Part shown: positions 46,727 to 57,013 of the stretch, piece by piece
Position numbering within the stretch: the stretch's first letter is position 1
Layout of the letters: the number at the start of each line of letters is the position of its first letter
Assembly: GCF_021283545.2 (NCBI RefSeq)
Contig: NZ_CP128540.1
Coordinates: 4,375,501 to 4,439,500, forward strand
Length of the DNA: 64,000 nt
Reading direction: 5' to 3'
DNA from: Pseudomonas alloputida
Lineage (GTDB): Bacteria > Pseudomonadota > Gammaproteobacteria > Pseudomonadales > Pseudomonadaceae
Program-made: the position numbers and the translations under genes
The notes under the pieces: generated by a model
Told to the model about the DNA's origin: nothing
What the model saw: the letters and a program-made list of their open reading frames with translations, nothing else
The model's database searches: none

Positions 46727-48181
46727 ATGATCAAAACGCTTCGTCCCCTCATACTTGCCGGCCTGCTGTTGCCACTTGCCTTGCCCAGCCACGCCGCCGT
46801 CAATACCACCCTGCCTGCCAAAGTGCAGCAGGCGCTCAAGGCCAACAAGCTGCAGGACACAGCACTGTCGCTGGTGATGCTGCCGCTGGACGGCCCCGGC
46901 ACCCCGACCGTGTTCAATGCCGATGTGTCGGTGAACCCGGCGTCGACCATGAAACTGGTCACCACCTACGCCGCCCTCGAACTGCTTGGCCCGACCTTCC
47001 AGTGGAAAACCGAGTTCTACACCGACGGCACCCTGAGCAACGGCGTGCTTAACGGTAACCTCTACCTTAAAGGTGGCGGTGACCCCAAACTGAACATGGA
47101 AAAGCTGTGGCTGCTGATGCGTGACCTGCGCGCCAATGGCGTGCGCACCGTCACCGGTGACCTGGTGCTGGACCGCAGCCACTTCGTGCAACCCAACCTG
47201 CCGCAGTTCAACGACGACGGCGGTGATGAAAACAAGCCGTTCCTGGTCAAGCCCGACTCGCTGCTGGTCAACCTCAAGGCCCTGCGCTTCGTGGCGCGCA
47301 ATGATGGTGGCAAGGTCACCGTCGCCGTCGAGCCACCGATTGCCCGCATCCGCATCGACAACCAGGTCAAGCCGGTAGCCTCTAAGAAATGCACCGGTGA
47401 TGTGCGCTACAACCCGGTGCCCCAGGCCGACGGCATCAGTGTAACGGTCAGCGGCCAACTAGGTGACGGCTGCAACTCGCAAACCTACCTGTCACTGCTC
47501 GACCATTCCACCTACGCCGCCGGTGCCGTGCGCGCAATCTGGAACGAACTGGGTGGCAACATCCAGGGTGGCGACCGCATCGAGAATGTGCCCAAGAGTG
47601 CTCGCCTGCTGGCCCGCGCCTTCTCGCCAGACCTGGTGGAAGTGATCCGCGACATCAACAAGTACAGCAACAACACCATGGCCCAGCAGCTGTTCCTGAG
47701 CCTTGGCGCGCAGTTCCGCACCGATGCCGATGGCGACGACGCCCGTGCTGCCCAGCGCGTGGTACGCCAATGGCTGGCGAAAAAGGGCATCACCGCGCCG
47801 CATCTGGTGATGGAAAACGGCTCTGGCCTGTCGCGTGCCGAACGGGTCAGTACCCGGGAAATGGCCGAGATGCTGAAAGCCGCCTGGAAGAGCCCTTATG
47901 CTGCCGAATTCATGAGCTCGATGCCGCTGGTGGGCATGGACGGCACGATGCGCAAGCGTCTCAAGCGCACCGCGATGGCCGGCGAAGGGCACATCAAGAC
48001 CGGCACACTGAACACTGTGCGGGCGATTGCCGGCTTCAGCCGCGACAGTAACGGCCATACCTGGGCGGTAGCGGCGATTCTCAACGACCCGAAACCGTGG
48101 GGTGCCTCGCAGGTGCTGGATCAGGTGTTGCTTGACCTGTATCGCCAGCCGAAGCTGGCTGGCAGTACAGCGGCCAACTGA
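46727..48181 (+). CDS. dacB: D-alanyl-D-alanine carboxypeptidase/endopeptidase PBP4 (DacB)
   Basis: 484 residues from the ATG at 46727, which starts a signal peptide (MIKTLRPLILAGLLLPLALP, cleaved near SHA). All penicillin-binding motifs of the PBP4/S13 family are present: SxxK in NPASTMKLVT, SxN in INKYSNNTMAQQ and KTG in HIKTGTLNTV. Between SxxK and SxN lies the large extra domain typical of PBP4. It trims peptidoglycan stem peptides in the periplasm. Confidence 0.94.
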   Translation: MIKTLRPLILAGLLLPLALPSHAAVNTTLPAKVQQALKANKLQDTALSLVMLPLDGPGTPTVFNADVSVNPASTMKLVTTYAALELLGPTFQWKTEFYTDGTLSNGVLNGNLYLKGGGDPKLNMEKLWLLMRDLRANGVRTVTGDLVLDRSHFVQPNLPQFNDDGGDENKPFLVKPDSLLVNLKALRFVARNDGGKVTVAVEPPIARIRIDNQVKPVASKKCTGDVRYNPVPQADGISVTVSGQLGDGCNSQTYLSLLDHSTYAAGAVRAIWNELGGNIQGGDRIENVPKSARLLARAFSPDLVEVIRDINKYSNNTMAQQLFLSLGAQFRTDADGDDARAAQRVVRQWLAKKGITAPHLVMENGSGLSRAERVSTREMAEMLKAAWKSPYAAEFMSSMPLVGMDGTMRKRLKRTAMAGEGHIKTGTLNTVRAIAGFSRDSNGHTWAVAAILNDPKPWGASQVLDQVLLDLYRQPKLAGSTAAN

Positions 48182-48227
48182 CGCCACCTGCCACACACCC
48201 GGGCCCGCTTGCGCGGTCGATGCAGGA

Positions 48228-48268
48228 GCGGCTTTGCGTCCCGAAAGGGCCGCAAAGCGGCCCCCACG
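48228..48268. repeat. REP-like hairpin between dacB and the diguanylate cyclase gene
   Basis: GCGGCTTTGCGTCCC and GGGCCGCAAAGCGGC form a 15-bp near-perfect inverted repeat around GAAA. It belongs to a different REP class from that at 2184. It lies between convergent genes and may serve as their terminator. Confidence 0.65.
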
Positions 48269-48286
48269 CCGACCGCGCGCACGGTT

Positions 48287-50689
48287 TTATACCGGCTCCC
48301 CCTCCACCCGGTCCCGCCCGGCCTGTTTGGCCGCATATACGCCGGCGTCGGCGCGCAACAGCAAGGCATCGGCGCCTTCGCCCGACCGCCAGCCCGCCAC
48401 ACCGAAGCTTGCAGTCACCTGGCCCACGCCTTCCACCGGTACATTGCGCACCCCTTGCCATAACTCCAGCGCCAGCAGCCGGGCCTGATTGGCATCGCTG
48501 CCCGGGCAAAGCACCATGAACTCTTCCCCGCCCAAGCGGCAGAACACATCGGTACGCCGCAAACGCTGAGCGATGCGCTGGCACAGGCTACGCAGCACCC
48601 GGTCGCCGACGGCATGGCCGAAGCGGTCGTTGATGCGCTTGAAGTGATCAATGTCGAGCATGATCACCGCCAGCGGCAAGCCATCGCGCTGGGCCCTTTC
48701 CAGTTCGATCTTGAGCCGCTCCTGGAAATAGCGACGGTTATGGATACCGGTCAGCGAGTCGGTGACCGACAGCGCCCGCAACTCTTCCTCCACACCCTTC
48801 AGGTCGGAGATGTCAGTCAGGTAGCCATGCCACAGGGTGCAGCCCTGCTCGCCCACTTCCGGGGTCGCCTCGCCACGCACCCAGCGCAGTCCGGCCCGTG
48901 GCAGGCAGACTCGATACTCCTCACGCCAGGGTGACAAGTGTTCGGCCGAATAGCGCACCGAGCGGCGCACGCGTTCCAGGTCATCGGGGTGGATACGTTC
49001 GAACACCGCCGAGGCATCCTCACGCAACTGCATCAGGTCGATCTCATAAATGTCATACAGGCCCATGCTGGCGTATGGAAAACACGAATGGCCGTTGGCA
49101 TCCAGGCGATATTGGTAGATGCCGCCCGGCACCTCGGCACTGAGCTTTTCCAGCAACCGGTCACGCGCTGCCAACGCCTCATGCACCCGGCGCCGCTCGG
49201 TCACGTCAATGCAGATGGCCAGGTAGCCAACCCACAACCCCTGTTCGTCGAGCATGGCAGTCACCAGCATGTTGGCGACCAGCTGGCTGCCATCGGCCCG
49301 TAGCAAGGTCCACTCGCCAGGCTCGGCCCCGTGCTCCTGCACCGTTTCAGCGAACATCGCCTGGCCGCCAGCAATGGCGCGGCCAAAACGCAAGCTCAAG
49401 GCCTGGGCACGCAGGTTCAGCTCCTCCGGCAGTACCAGGTCTTCAAGGCGCAACCGGCCGATCGCTTCGCTGGCCGCGTAACCGAGCATGCGTTCGGCAC
49501 CGGCGTTGAACGTGCTGACCACCCCCTTGAGGTTGGTGGCGATGATCGCCACCTGGGTCGCGGCATCCAGCACACTGCGCAGTTGGTTGTGGGTGCCACG
49601 CAACGACTGCTCGCTGACCTGCAACTCGGCAGTACGCTGAGCGACCAGGGCCAGGGCGCGCTGACGCTGGCTGAACAGGCTGTAGAGCAGCACGCTGAGC
49701 AACAGGCTCAAAAGTCCGCCCAACAAACCGACCGCCATCACCGCCGAGGAGCGGTTCGCCTGCGCGAACGCCTGGCTTGGCTGAATGCTCAGCTGGAAAT
49801 GGTGATCGGCCAGGCGCAACAACTGATTGCTGGCCAGGGCCAAGGGCGCGACCGGATTTTGCGAGTCGAACAACACGACGGGGCCTTGTAACCCGGACGG
49901 GTCCGTGATGCGCACGACCAGGTTGTCATCAACCGCTACCGGTCGACCGTCGCTGACCAGCTCGCGCATGCTCAGCAACGCCATCACATAGCCCACTGCC
50001 GCACCGCGGGGGTCGGCATCGGAAAATACCGGCGCCACCATCAGCAGGCCGCGCTCTGCCGACTGGGTATCGAACAGGGCCAATGGCTCGGACACCGCCA
50101 TGCTGCCCGGCGCCAGCGCCGGCGCCAGCGCCCGCGCCAGGGCCGCCTGGGGCTCGCTTTGACCAGCGAGGTCCAGGCCGTAAGGCAACCCGGGCCGCTC
50201 GCTCGATTGGGTATAGAGCACCGGGAAGTAATGGTCGCGCTGCGAAGCCGGGCGCCATTGGCCTTGCGCGTCCAGGTCACGGATCACATAACCTGGGCCG
50301 GTATGGGCACTGGCCAGGCGCTCGAATTCGGCGCGTTGCGCAGCCTCGACGCGCGGCGCCCAGGCATAGGCCAAGGTGCGTTGCAGCAGTGGTCGGGCAT
50401 AGCCGTCGAATTCGCGCGGGGTGATCTCGCTGGAAAAACTGAAGAACCGCCGCAGCCCGTCCAAGCGCTGCTGCTGTTCGTCAAAGCGCTCGGCAATACG
50501 GCTGGCGCGCTCGCTGGCCAGCAGCTCGAAGCGCTGGCGCAGCTGCTGTTTGTAGAAGGTGTGCGCGGCAAATGCCAAGGCAGCGGTCAACAAGCCGCCC
50601 GCCACCAGTGCAATCAGCGCCATCGCCCAGGCGGACGCCCTCTCTGTGCACAAGCCAAGCAACCGCGCACGCACGCCACACTTTGACAT
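48287..50689 (-). CDS. CHASE-PAS-PAS-GGDEF diguanylate cyclase
   Basis: 800 residues. N-terminal TM (~21-43), then a periplasmic CHASE-type sensor (~75-300; RPLLQRTLAYAWAPRVEAAQ, PVLYTQSSERPGLPYGLDL), a second TM (~318-338), two PAS/PAC regions (~370-500 and ~510-625) and a GGDEF domain. The active site is FCRLGGEEFMVLCPG (GGEEF, catalytically competent), with GIHNRRYFQERLKIEL and DIDHFKRINDRFGHAVGD before it. It should make c-di-GMP in response to an external CHASE ligand. No EAL domain is present. Confidence 0.9.
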   Translation of the reverse strand: MSKCGVRARLLGLCTERASAWAMALIALVAGGLLTAALAFAAHTFYKQQLRQRFELLASERASRIAERFDEQQQRLDGLRRFFSFSSEITPREFDGYARPLLQRTLAYAWAPRVEAAQRAEFERLASAHTGPGYVIRDLDAQGQWRPASQRDHYFPVLYTQSSERPGLPYGLDLAGQSEPQAALARALAPALAPGSMAVSEPLALFDTQSAERGLLMVAPVFSDADPRGAAVGYVMALLSMRELVSDGRPVAVDDNLVVRITDPSGLQGPVVLFDSQNPVAPLALASNQLLRLADHHFQLSIQPSQAFAQANRSSAVMAVGLLGGLLSLLLSVLLYSLFSQRQRALALVAQRTAELQVSEQSLRGTHNQLRSVLDAATQVAIIATNLKGVVSTFNAGAERMLGYAASEAIGRLRLEDLVLPEELNLRAQALSLRFGRAIAGGQAMFAETVQEHGAEPGEWTLLRADGSQLVANMLVTAMLDEQGLWVGYLAICIDVTERRRVHEALAARDRLLEKLSAEVPGGIYQYRLDANGHSCFPYASMGLYDIYEIDLMQLREDASAVFERIHPDDLERVRRSVRYSAEHLSPWREEYRVCLPRAGLRWVRGEATPEVGEQGCTLWHGYLTDISDLKGVEEELRALSVTDSLTGIHNRRYFQERLKIELERAQRDGLPLAVIMLDIDHFKRINDRFGHAVGDRVLRSLCQRIAQRLRRTDVFCRLGGEEFMVLCPGSDANQARLLALELWQGVRNVPVEGVGQVTASFGVAGWRSGEGADALLLRADAGVYAAKQAGRDRVEGEPV

Positions 50690-50783
50690 ACACCCATCTC
50701 GTCACGTCAGCGTCCTGCGGATTATCTTGCCCTGCCCTCAGTTATAGCTATTGGCCATTAGCCGCGCAATGTACCTCGTCGCC

Positions 50784-52976
50784 TCAACGAAGCTGCAAAC
50801 GCCAGGCGCGGTGGATACGGTTGTTACGGGCGAAGTCCGGATCCAGGGTCTGGGCGCTGATTTCTTCCACCACGTAACGCGCAATCAGGTGCTCGTCCAG
50901 CTGGAACTTGCGGAAGTTGTTGGAGAAATACAGCACGCCCCCCGGCGCCAGACGGGCCATGGCCAGGTCCAACAGCTGCACATGGTCACGCTGCACGTCG
51001 AATACGCCTTCCATACGCTTGGAGTTGGAGAAGGTTGGCGGGTCGATGAAGATCAGGTCGTAGCTGTCACGGTTGCCTTCCAGCCAGGTCATTACATCGC
51101 TCTGCTCCAGGCGGTTGCGCTCGGAATAGCCATTGAGCGCCAGGTTACGCCGTGCCCAGTCCAGGTAGGTTTTCGACAGGTCGACGCTGGTGGTGCTGCG
51201 CGCACCGCCCTTGGCCGCGTGCACGGTGGCCGTGGCGGTGTAGCAGAACAGGTTGAGGAAGCGCTTGCCGGCAGCCTCGCGCTGGATGCGCATACGCATC
51301 GGGCGGTGGTCGAGGAACAGCCCGGTATCCAGGTAGTCGGTGAGGTTGACCAGCAGCTTGACGCCACCTTCGTTCACTTCCTGGAAACGGCCCTCGGTAG
51401 CCTGACGTTCGTACTGGCGCGTGCCGCTTTGCCGCTCGCGACGCTTGAGCACTACACGCTGCGGCGAAATGCCCAGCGCCTGCGGGATGGCAGCCAGTGC
51501 GTCGAGCAGACGGGCCTGAGCCTTGTCCGGGTCGACCGAACGTGGCGCGGCGTATTCCTGCACGTGTACCCAGTCCTGATACAGGTCGACCGCGAGGGCA
51601 TATTCGGGCATGTCGGCATCGTACAGCCGGTAGCAGTCGATCTGCTCGCGACGGGCCCACTTGCCCAGTTGCTTGAGGTTCTTCTGCAGGCGGTTGGCAA
51701 ACATCTGCGCCCCTTCCGAGAGCCGCGCGGGCTCGCTGGCCTGCGGCACCTGCTGTCGGGCTTCGGTGCCTTCAGGTTGCGCTTCGCGGCGTTCACCGGT
51801 GACGAACTGGTCCGGCTGCACCTTGAACAGCAGCAGCTTGCACGGCAATGCGCCGTTCCAGAACGCGTACTGCTTATGGCTACGAATACCCATGCGCTTG
51901 CCCAGTTGCGGCGCACCGGTGAATACCGCTGCTTCCCAGCCCATGCAGGCCTGGCGCAGGCGCTCACCCAGATTCTGGTAGAGGTACAGCAGGCTGGCTT
52001 CGTCACCCAGACGCTCACCGTAGGGCGGGTTGCTGATGACCAGGCCTTTCTGGTTCTGGTCCGGGCGTGGCTCGAAGGTGCTCACTTCGCCCTGGTAGAT
52101 CTTCACCCAGTCGCCCAGGCCGGCACGCTCGACGTTGTTGCGGCCCGGCTGGATCAGCCGTGGGTCAGCCTCATAGCCACGGATCCACAGCGGTGGCTTG
52201 GCCAGGCCGGCCTGCGCGCGCGCCTGCGCTTCGTCATGCACCTTGCGCCACAGCGCCGGCACATGGCCGAGCCAAGCACTGAAGCCCCAGCGTTCGCGCT
52301 TGAGGTTGGGGGCGATATCGGCGGCGATCATCGCGGCCTCGACCAGGAAGGTACCCACGCCGCACATCGGGTCGGCCAGCGCACCACCTTCGGCAGCAAT
52401 ACGCGGCCAGCCAGCACGGATCAGCACCGCTGCCGCCAGGTTTTCCTTCAGCGGCGCGGCGCCTTGCTGCAGGCGGTAGCCACGCTGGTGCAGGCTGTGC
52501 CCAGACAGGTCGAGGGACAGAATGGCCTCGCCGCGGTCCAGGCGCAGATGCACACGCACGTCAGGGTCGATCTTTTCCACGGACGGGCGCAGGCCTTCGC
52601 GGTTACGCAGCTTGTCGACGATCGCATCCTTGACCTTCAGCGCACCGAAGTGGGTATTGTCGATGCCAGAGCCATGGCCGCTGAACTCCACCGCCAGGGT
52701 GCCGTCGGCTGCCAGGTGGTCGGCCCAGTCGACCGCGTGCACACCGTCGTAAAGGTCGTCGGCGTTCTTCATCGAGAAGCGCTTGAGCACCAGCAATACG
52801 CGGTTGGCCAGACGTGACCAGACACACAGGCGGTAAGCAGTTTCCATGTCGGCGGCGCCGCGAATGGCCGAGGTGTGCTCGCGCACCTCGTCAAGGCCGA
52901 GGCCCTTGGCCTCTTCGGCGAGCAGGCTTTCAAGGCCTTTGGGACAGGTGAGGTAAAGTTCGAAACGGTCCGACAT
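50784..52976 (-). CDS. rlmL: Bifunctional 23S rRNA methyltransferase RlmKL
   Basis: 730 residues from the ATG at 52976; the longer frame to 53084 is not family-like. The N-terminal THUMP domain (MSDRFELYLTCPKGLESLLA) leads into the RlmL module (m2G2445) with DPMCGVGTFLVEAAM and VISNPPYGERLGDE. The C-terminal RlmK module (m7G2069) has LFCYTATATVHAAKGGA and FIDPPTFSNSKRMEG. Both SAM-binding cores are intact. Fusion of the two activities is normal for gammaproteobacteria. Confidence 0.94.
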   Translation of the reverse strand: MSDRFELYLTCPKGLESLLAEEAKGLGLDEVREHTSAIRGAADMETAYRLCVWSRLANRVLLVLKRFSMKNADDLYDGVHAVDWADHLAADGTLAVEFSGHGSGIDNTHFGALKVKDAIVDKLRNREGLRPSVEKIDPDVRVHLRLDRGEAILSLDLSGHSLHQRGYRLQQGAAPLKENLAAAVLIRAGWPRIAAEGGALADPMCGVGTFLVEAAMIAADIAPNLKRERWGFSAWLGHVPALWRKVHDEAQARAQAGLAKPPLWIRGYEADPRLIQPGRNNVERAGLGDWVKIYQGEVSTFEPRPDQNQKGLVISNPPYGERLGDEASLLYLYQNLGERLRQACMGWEAAVFTGAPQLGKRMGIRSHKQYAFWNGALPCKLLLFKVQPDQFVTGERREAQPEGTEARQQVPQASEPARLSEGAQMFANRLQKNLKQLGKWARREQIDCYRLYDADMPEYALAVDLYQDWVHVQEYAAPRSVDPDKAQARLLDALAAIPQALGISPQRVVLKRRERQSGTRQYERQATEGRFQEVNEGGVKLLVNLTDYLDTGLFLDHRPMRMRIQREAAGKRFLNLFCYTATATVHAAKGGARSTTSVDLSKTYLDWARRNLALNGYSERNRLEQSDVMTWLEGNRDSYDLIFIDPPTFSNSKRMEGVFDVQRDHVQLLDLAMARLAPGGVLYFSNNFRKFQLDEHLIARYVVEEISAQTLDPDFARNNRIHRAWRLQLR

Positions 52977-53084
52977 GAGTATTCCAGCGCCTTGGGCTAT
53001 TTGACTGACGGGGCGACGCATCGCCCCGCGATGTTTGCCCGTACACCTTTCCAGCAGGCGTGCGGGTGGCCTTCTGCGACACAC

Positions 53085-53538
53085 AACGTGCTGCAGAAAA
53101 GCCGGGCCGCCTGACCGATCCGTGCCTGGCCCAGTGGCAAGGACAGCTTAGATCATCAGGCAGTACGCATAATTCTGGCGATCTCCGGGCCAATGTGACC
53201 CTTCGTCGCATTTCAAATTATTTCTGTCATCCGCAAACAACCCTGGCGAAATGACGTCAAAGATCGGCAAACCCCGATCATTGCAGGGCTAAACACCAAA
53301 CAAGGTTGAGTCGCATTTATTTACTTATCCCCTCACCCTTGGAAAGGTTACGTGCTTATGACAAATCGGTCATTCACACCGTGACTCGCATTCGATAGAA
53401 CTGGTCTCAGGCCGCTTCGCAACGAGGCGGCACTTTCAGCTCGCCACGCCGGCAGCGAGCGCAAACCGGCAGAACGACTCTGCCCGGCCTCGGAGAGGCC
53501 GACGGGACATTACAGTCAACAAGTGAGGGCAACACCCT
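53085..53538. other. Intergenic region upstream of rmf
   Basis: About 450 bp between the divergent rlmKL and rmf genes. It contains several GC-rich short hairpins near 53410-53500 (for example GGCCTCGGAGAGGCC) that would lie in the rmf mRNA leader, and GTGAGGG as the ribosome binding site. I see no ORF or named RNA. Confidence 0.45.
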
Positions 53539-53754
53539 ATGAGAAGACTTAAGCGTGATCCGTTGGAAAGAGCATATTCACGTGGCTACCAATACGGGGT
53601 CACCGGCAAATCCCGCGAACTTTGCCCCTTCAATCTTCCTTCTGTTCGCCAAGCCTGGATCAACGGCTGGCGTGAAGGTCGCGGTGATAACTGGGACGGA
53701 ATGACTGGCACCGCTGGCATCCATAGACTCAACGAAAATCACGCCGTTGGCTGA
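53539..53754 (+). CDS. rmf: Ribosome modulation factor
   Basis: 71 residues, basic, matching Rmf over its full length: RRLKRDPLERAYSRGYQYGV, CPFNLPSVRQAWINGWREGR. Rmf dimerises 70S ribosomes to 100S particles in stationary phase. The C-terminal extension after the core is typical for Pseudomonas. A strong terminator follows within 70 bp. Confidence 0.95.
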   Translation: MRRLKRDPLERAYSRGYQYGVTGKSRELCPFNLPSVRQAWINGWREGRGDNWDGMTGTAGIHRLNENHAVG

Positions 53755-53814
53755 ACGAGGACACTGAATTCGATTTACCATGCACGCCCCATCCGGGCGG
53801 CGGGCGAAGGCCCA

Positions 53815-53840
53815 GGGGCCCCTTGAAGGGGCCCTTTTTT
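53815..53840 (+). terminator. Intrinsic terminator after rmf
   Basis: GGGCCCCT and AGGGGCCC form a perfect stem with a 3-nt loop, followed by TTTTTTAT. Confidence 0.9.
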
Positions 53841-53897
53841 ATGCCTTGGCAAACCTCATCAGCTGCACCCACCCGCCCCCCCACAGGGGCGGGCTGG

Positions 53898-54920
53898 TCA
53901 CCGCGGCATTGCCGCGATAGCATCCACCGCTTCGCGAATCAGCGCCGGCCCTTTGTAGATGAAGCCCGAGTATATCTGCACCAGGCTCGCCCCGGCCGCG
54001 ATCTTCTCGGCAGCATGGCGGCCTTCGGTAATGCCCCCGGCGGCAATGATCGGCAACTTGCCGCCCAGCTCACCTGCCAGCACCTTGACGATATGGGTGC
54101 TCTTCTCCAGCACCGGTGCGCCCGACAGGCCGCCCGCCTCGCCACCGTACGGCAATGCTTCGACACCTTCACGGCCCAGCGTGGTGTTGGTGGCGATCAC
54201 CGCATCCATGCCCGACTCCATCAGCGCAGCGGCCACCAGCGCCGTTTCTTCGTCGCTCATGTCCGGCGCGATCTTGATTGCCAGGGGCACGCGCTTGCCA
54301 TGTGCACCGGCCAGTTGTTCGCGGCGCTCGGCCAGGGCGTCGAGCAACTGCTTGAGCGAGTCGCCGAACTGCAGGCTGCGCAGGCCCGGGGTATTGGGCG
54401 AGCTGACGTTGACCGTGATGTAGCTGGCGGCGGTGTAGACCTTGTCCAGGCAGATCAGGTAGTCATCGACAGCACGTTCGACCGGGGTATCGAAGTTCTT
54501 GCCGATGTTGATGCCCAGCACCCCCTTGTAGCGCGAGGCGCGTACGCGCCCCAGCAGGTGATCAACGCCCAGGTTGTTGAAGCCCATGCGGTTGATGATG
54601 GCCGTGGCTTCCGGCAGGCGGAACAACCGTGGCTTGGGGTTGCCAGGCTGCGGACGCGGGGTGACAGTGCCGATTTCGACAAAACCGAAGCCCAGCTGGG
54701 CGAAGCCGTCGATGGCCGCGCCGTTCTTGTCCAGGCCAGCCGCCAGCCCCACCGGGTTGGCGAAGTTCAAGCCCATGACCGAAACCGGCAATGACGCCGG
54801 TTGCTTGCACAGCATGCCGTTGAGGCCCAAACGGCCACCGGCGCCGATCAGGTCCAGGGACAGGTCGTGGGAAGTTTCCGGGGAAAGCTTGAACAGCAGC
54901 TGGCGGGCCAGGGTATACAT
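53898..54920 (-). CDS. pyrD: Dihydroorotate dehydrogenase (quinone), class 2
   Basis: 340 residues from the ATG at 54920. It oxidises dihydroorotate at the inner membrane, passing electrons through FMN to quinone. The N-terminal amphipathic helix ([19 protein letters not shown]) anchors it. Visible motifs include [39 protein letters not shown], the catalytic-Ser region [11 protein letters not shown] and [20 protein letters not shown]. Position beside rmf and nasS agrees with the synteny I recall in P. putida. Confidence 0.95.
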   Translation of the reverse strand: MYTLARQLLFKLSPETSHDLSLDLIGAGGRLGLNGMLCKQPASLPVSVMGLNFANPVGLAAGLDKNGAAIDGFAQLGFGFVEIGTVTPRPQPGNPKPRLFRLPEATAIINRMGFNNLGVDHLLGRVRASRYKGVLGINIGKNFDTPVERAVDDYLICLDKVYTAASYITVNVSSPNTPGLRSLQFGDSLKQLLDALAERREQLAGAHGKRVPLAIKIAPDMSDEETALVAAALMESGMDAVIATNTTLGREGVEALPYGGEAGGLSGAPVLEKSTHIVKVLAGELGGKLPIIAAGGITEGRHAAEKIAAGASLVQIYSGFIYKGPALIREAVDAIAAMPR

Positions 54921-55057
54921 GGGCGGGCAAGGCTCAGGGTGAGTGAGGGGGCGATTATAGCCAGCGCGGGGCTGGCAGGACAGCAAATCGTGGAGCGCTT
55001 GGCACATCGGTTGCACCCGTTCAGCCCACAGCCTTATCAGTAAGGGCGAGGACTCTT

Positions 55058-56272
55058 GTGAACACTGTACCCCGAGCAACGCCCCTGGCCTGGGTCAACG
55101 GCAGCGACGCGCCGGAAAAAACCAGCCTGAACATCGGCTATATGGCCCTGACCGACTGCGCCTCGGTCGTGGTCGCCGCCACCCAGGGCTTCGCCCAGCA
55201 GCACGGCCTTACCCTCAACCTCCAGCGCCAGGGCTCGTGGGCCGGGCTGCGCGACAAGCTGGTCAGCGGCGAACTGGACGCCGCACATTGCCTGTATGGC
55301 CTGGTCTACGCCGTGCACCTGGGCATTGGCGGCGTACCTGCCAGCGACATGGCCGTGCTCATGGGGCTGAACCAGAACGCCCAGGCTATCAACCTGTCCC
55401 CTGCCTTGCAGCGCAAGGGCGTGACCAACCCTGAGGCACTGGCGCGCCTGGTGCACCAGCATGGCGCACGCCTGACGTTCGCCCAGACCTTCCCCACCGG
55501 CACCCACGCCATGTGGCTGTATTACTGGCTGGCCAGCCAGGGCATTCACCCGCTGCGCGACGTCGACAGCGTAGTGGTGCCACCGGCGCAGATGGCTGCA
55601 CACCTCCAGGCCGGGCGCATTGACGGCTTCTGCGTTGGTGAGCCCTGGGCCGCCGACGCGGTGGCCAAAGGCCAAGGCTTCACCCTGGCCACCAGCCAGT
55701 CGATCTGGCCGGATCACCCGGAAAAGGTCCTGGCCTGCGCCCGCGTCTTTGCCGAGCAATACCCCAACAGCGCCCGTGCGCTGATCAAGGCGATCCTCAC
55801 CGCCAGCCGATTCATCGAGCAAAGCCCGGAAAACCGCCGCAGCACCGCGCAACTGCTCAGCGCAAGCGCTTACCTGGACACCCCGCTGGACAGCATAGCC
55901 CCCCGCCTGCTCGGCCATTATGAGGATGGCCTGGGCAACCAGTGGCAAGACCCACACGCCCTGCGCCTGTTCGACCAAGGCCGGGCCAACCTGCCCTACC
56001 TGTCCGACGGTATGTGGTTCATGACCCAGTTCCGCCGCTGGGGCCTGCTGCGCGAAGACCCCGACTACCTCGGCGTGGCCCGGCAGGTCCAGCAACTGCA
56101 GTTGTACAGCGAGGCCGCACAGAGCCTGGGCATCGCTTGCCCAGGCCAACCGATGCGCAGCAGCCTGCTGATCGATGGCTCCCGCTGGGACGGCAGCGAC
56201 CCCTTCGGCTATGCCCGCAGTTTCAGCTTGCATGCCTTGGGCGAGTTGCCCGATGCCCGTGTCGGCGCGTGA
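55058..56272 (+). CDS. nasS: Nitrate sensor NasS (NrtA/CmpA-like, cytoplasmic)
   Basis: 404 residues beginning at a GTG at 55058 with AAGGGCGAGGA upstream. It has the NrtA/CmpA-type fold ([56 protein letters not shown]) but no signal peptide, which distinguishes the NasS sensors from transport-binding proteins. In the known NasST system NasS binds nitrate or nitrite and, when empty, sequesters NasT. It is followed 11 bp later by nasT. Confidence 0.9.
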   Translation: MNTVPRATPLAWVNGSDAPEKTSLNIGYMALTDCASVVVAATQGFAQQHGLTLNLQRQGSWAGLRDKLVSGELDAAHCLYGLVYAVHLGIGGVPASDMAVLMGLNQNAQAINLSPALQRKGVTNPEALARLVHQHGARLTFAQTFPTGTHAMWLYYWLASQGIHPLRDVDSVVVPPAQMAAHLQAGRIDGFCVGEPWAADAVAKGQGFTLATSQSIWPDHPEKVLACARVFAEQYPNSARALIKAILTASRFIEQSPENRRSTAQLLSASAYLDTPLDSIAPRLLGHYEDGLGNQWQDPHALRLFDQGRANLPYLSDGMWFMTQFRRWGLLREDPDYLGVARQVQQLQLYSEAAQSLGIACPGQPMRSSLLIDGSRWDGSDPFGYARSFSLHALGELPDARVGA

Positions 56273-56283
56273 GGGGGACGAAC

Positions 56284-56859
56284 ATGTTGCGCATCCTGCT
56301 TATCGACGACACCCAGAGCAAGCTCGGTCGCCTGAGGGCTGCGTTGAGTGAGGCCGGCTTCGAGATCATCGAAGCCCCAGACCTGACCATCGACCTGCCC
56401 GCCTGCGTCGAAACGGTGCGCCCGGACGTGGTGCTGATCGATACCGACTCGCCAGACCGCGATGTGATGGAACAGGTAGTGCTGGTCAGCCGTGACCAGC
56501 CGCGGCCCATCGTGTTGTTCACCGACGAGCACGACCCCGGGATGATGCGCCAGGCGATCCAGGCAGGGGTCAGTGCCTATATCGTCGAAGGTATCCATGC
56601 TGCGCGGCTGCAGCCGATCCTGGACGTGGCCATGGCCCGCTTCGAAAGCGACCAGGCACTGAAGGCACAGCTGCTGGCGCGCGACCAGCAATTGGCCGAA
56701 CGCAAGCGCATCGAGCAGGCCAAGGGCTTGCTGATGAAAATGAAGGACTGCAACGAAGAGCAGGCCTACACCCTGATGCGTCGCCAGGCCATGAGCCGGC
56801 AGCAGAAGCTGATCCAGGTTGCCGAACAGATCATTGCCATGCATGAGATGCTCGGCTGA
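56284..56859 (+). CDS. nasT: ANTAR-domain antiterminator NasT
   Basis: 191 residues from the ATG at 56284 (GAGGGGGACGA upstream). The receiver-like N-terminus (MLRILLIDDTQSKLGRLRAA, DVVLIDTDSPDRDV) precedes a C-terminal ANTAR domain (RKRIEQAKGLLMKMKDCNEE, QAYTLMRRQAMSRQQKLI). ANTAR proteins bind tandem stem-loops with hexanucleotide loops in leader RNA and prevent termination. A matching hairpin and terminator lie just downstream, before nasA. Confidence 0.93.
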   Translation: MLRILLIDDTQSKLGRLRAALSEAGFEIIEAPDLTIDLPACVETVRPDVVLIDTDSPDRDVMEQVVLVSRDQPRPIVLFTDEHDPGMMRQAIQAGVSAYIVEGIHAARLQPILDVAMARFESDQALKAQLLARDQQLAERKRIEQAKGLLMKMKDCNEEQAYTLMRRQAMSRQQKLIQVAEQIIAMHEMLG

Positions 56860-56924
56860 TGCGCTGAAAATTCCGAGCAAGCCGCCCCGGAAGTTGGCCC
56901 ATCTCTTGCTGAACAAATCTCACC

Positions 56925-56944
56925 GGTAGCCAACGGCGGTTACC
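56925..56944 (+). promoter_or_regulatory. ANTAR-type RNA hairpin in the nasA leader
   Basis: GGTAGCC, loop AACGGC, GGTTACC: a 7-bp stem (one G-U pair) closing a six-base loop with A at position 1 and G at position 4, the known ANTAR signature. It lies 65 bp after the nasT stop and 16 bp before the terminator. A first, weaker stem just upstream (AGCAAG with CTTGCT, about 56875-56910) could be its partner hairpin. Confidence 0.75.
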
Positions 56945-56960
56945 CCACTTGAATCCCGAC

Positions 56961-57013
56961 AAAGACGTCGCTCTCCCCTCCACACCCATGGAGCGGGTAG
57001 CGGCGTCTTTTTC
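56961..57013 (+). terminator. Leader terminator ahead of nasA
   Basis: AAAGACGTCGCT (56961-56972) pairs with AGCGGCGTCTTT (56999-57010) in a 12-bp stem with one G-U pair, followed by TT and a short T-rich stretch. It sits between nasT and nasA, so read-through should need NasT bound to the hairpin at 56925-56944. Confidence 0.85.

Noticed and set aside
50751..52817. 688-codon plus-strand ORF opposite rlmKL
   Set aside because: Shadow of rlmKL, whose minus-strand product has all methyltransferase motifs; the plus-strand product is low-complexity Ala/Gln/His-rich sequence.
55058..56272. NasS as the substrate-binding protein of a nitrate ABC transporter
   Set aside because: No signal peptide and no permease or ATPase genes next to it; nasT follows at once, so it is the regulatory NasS type.
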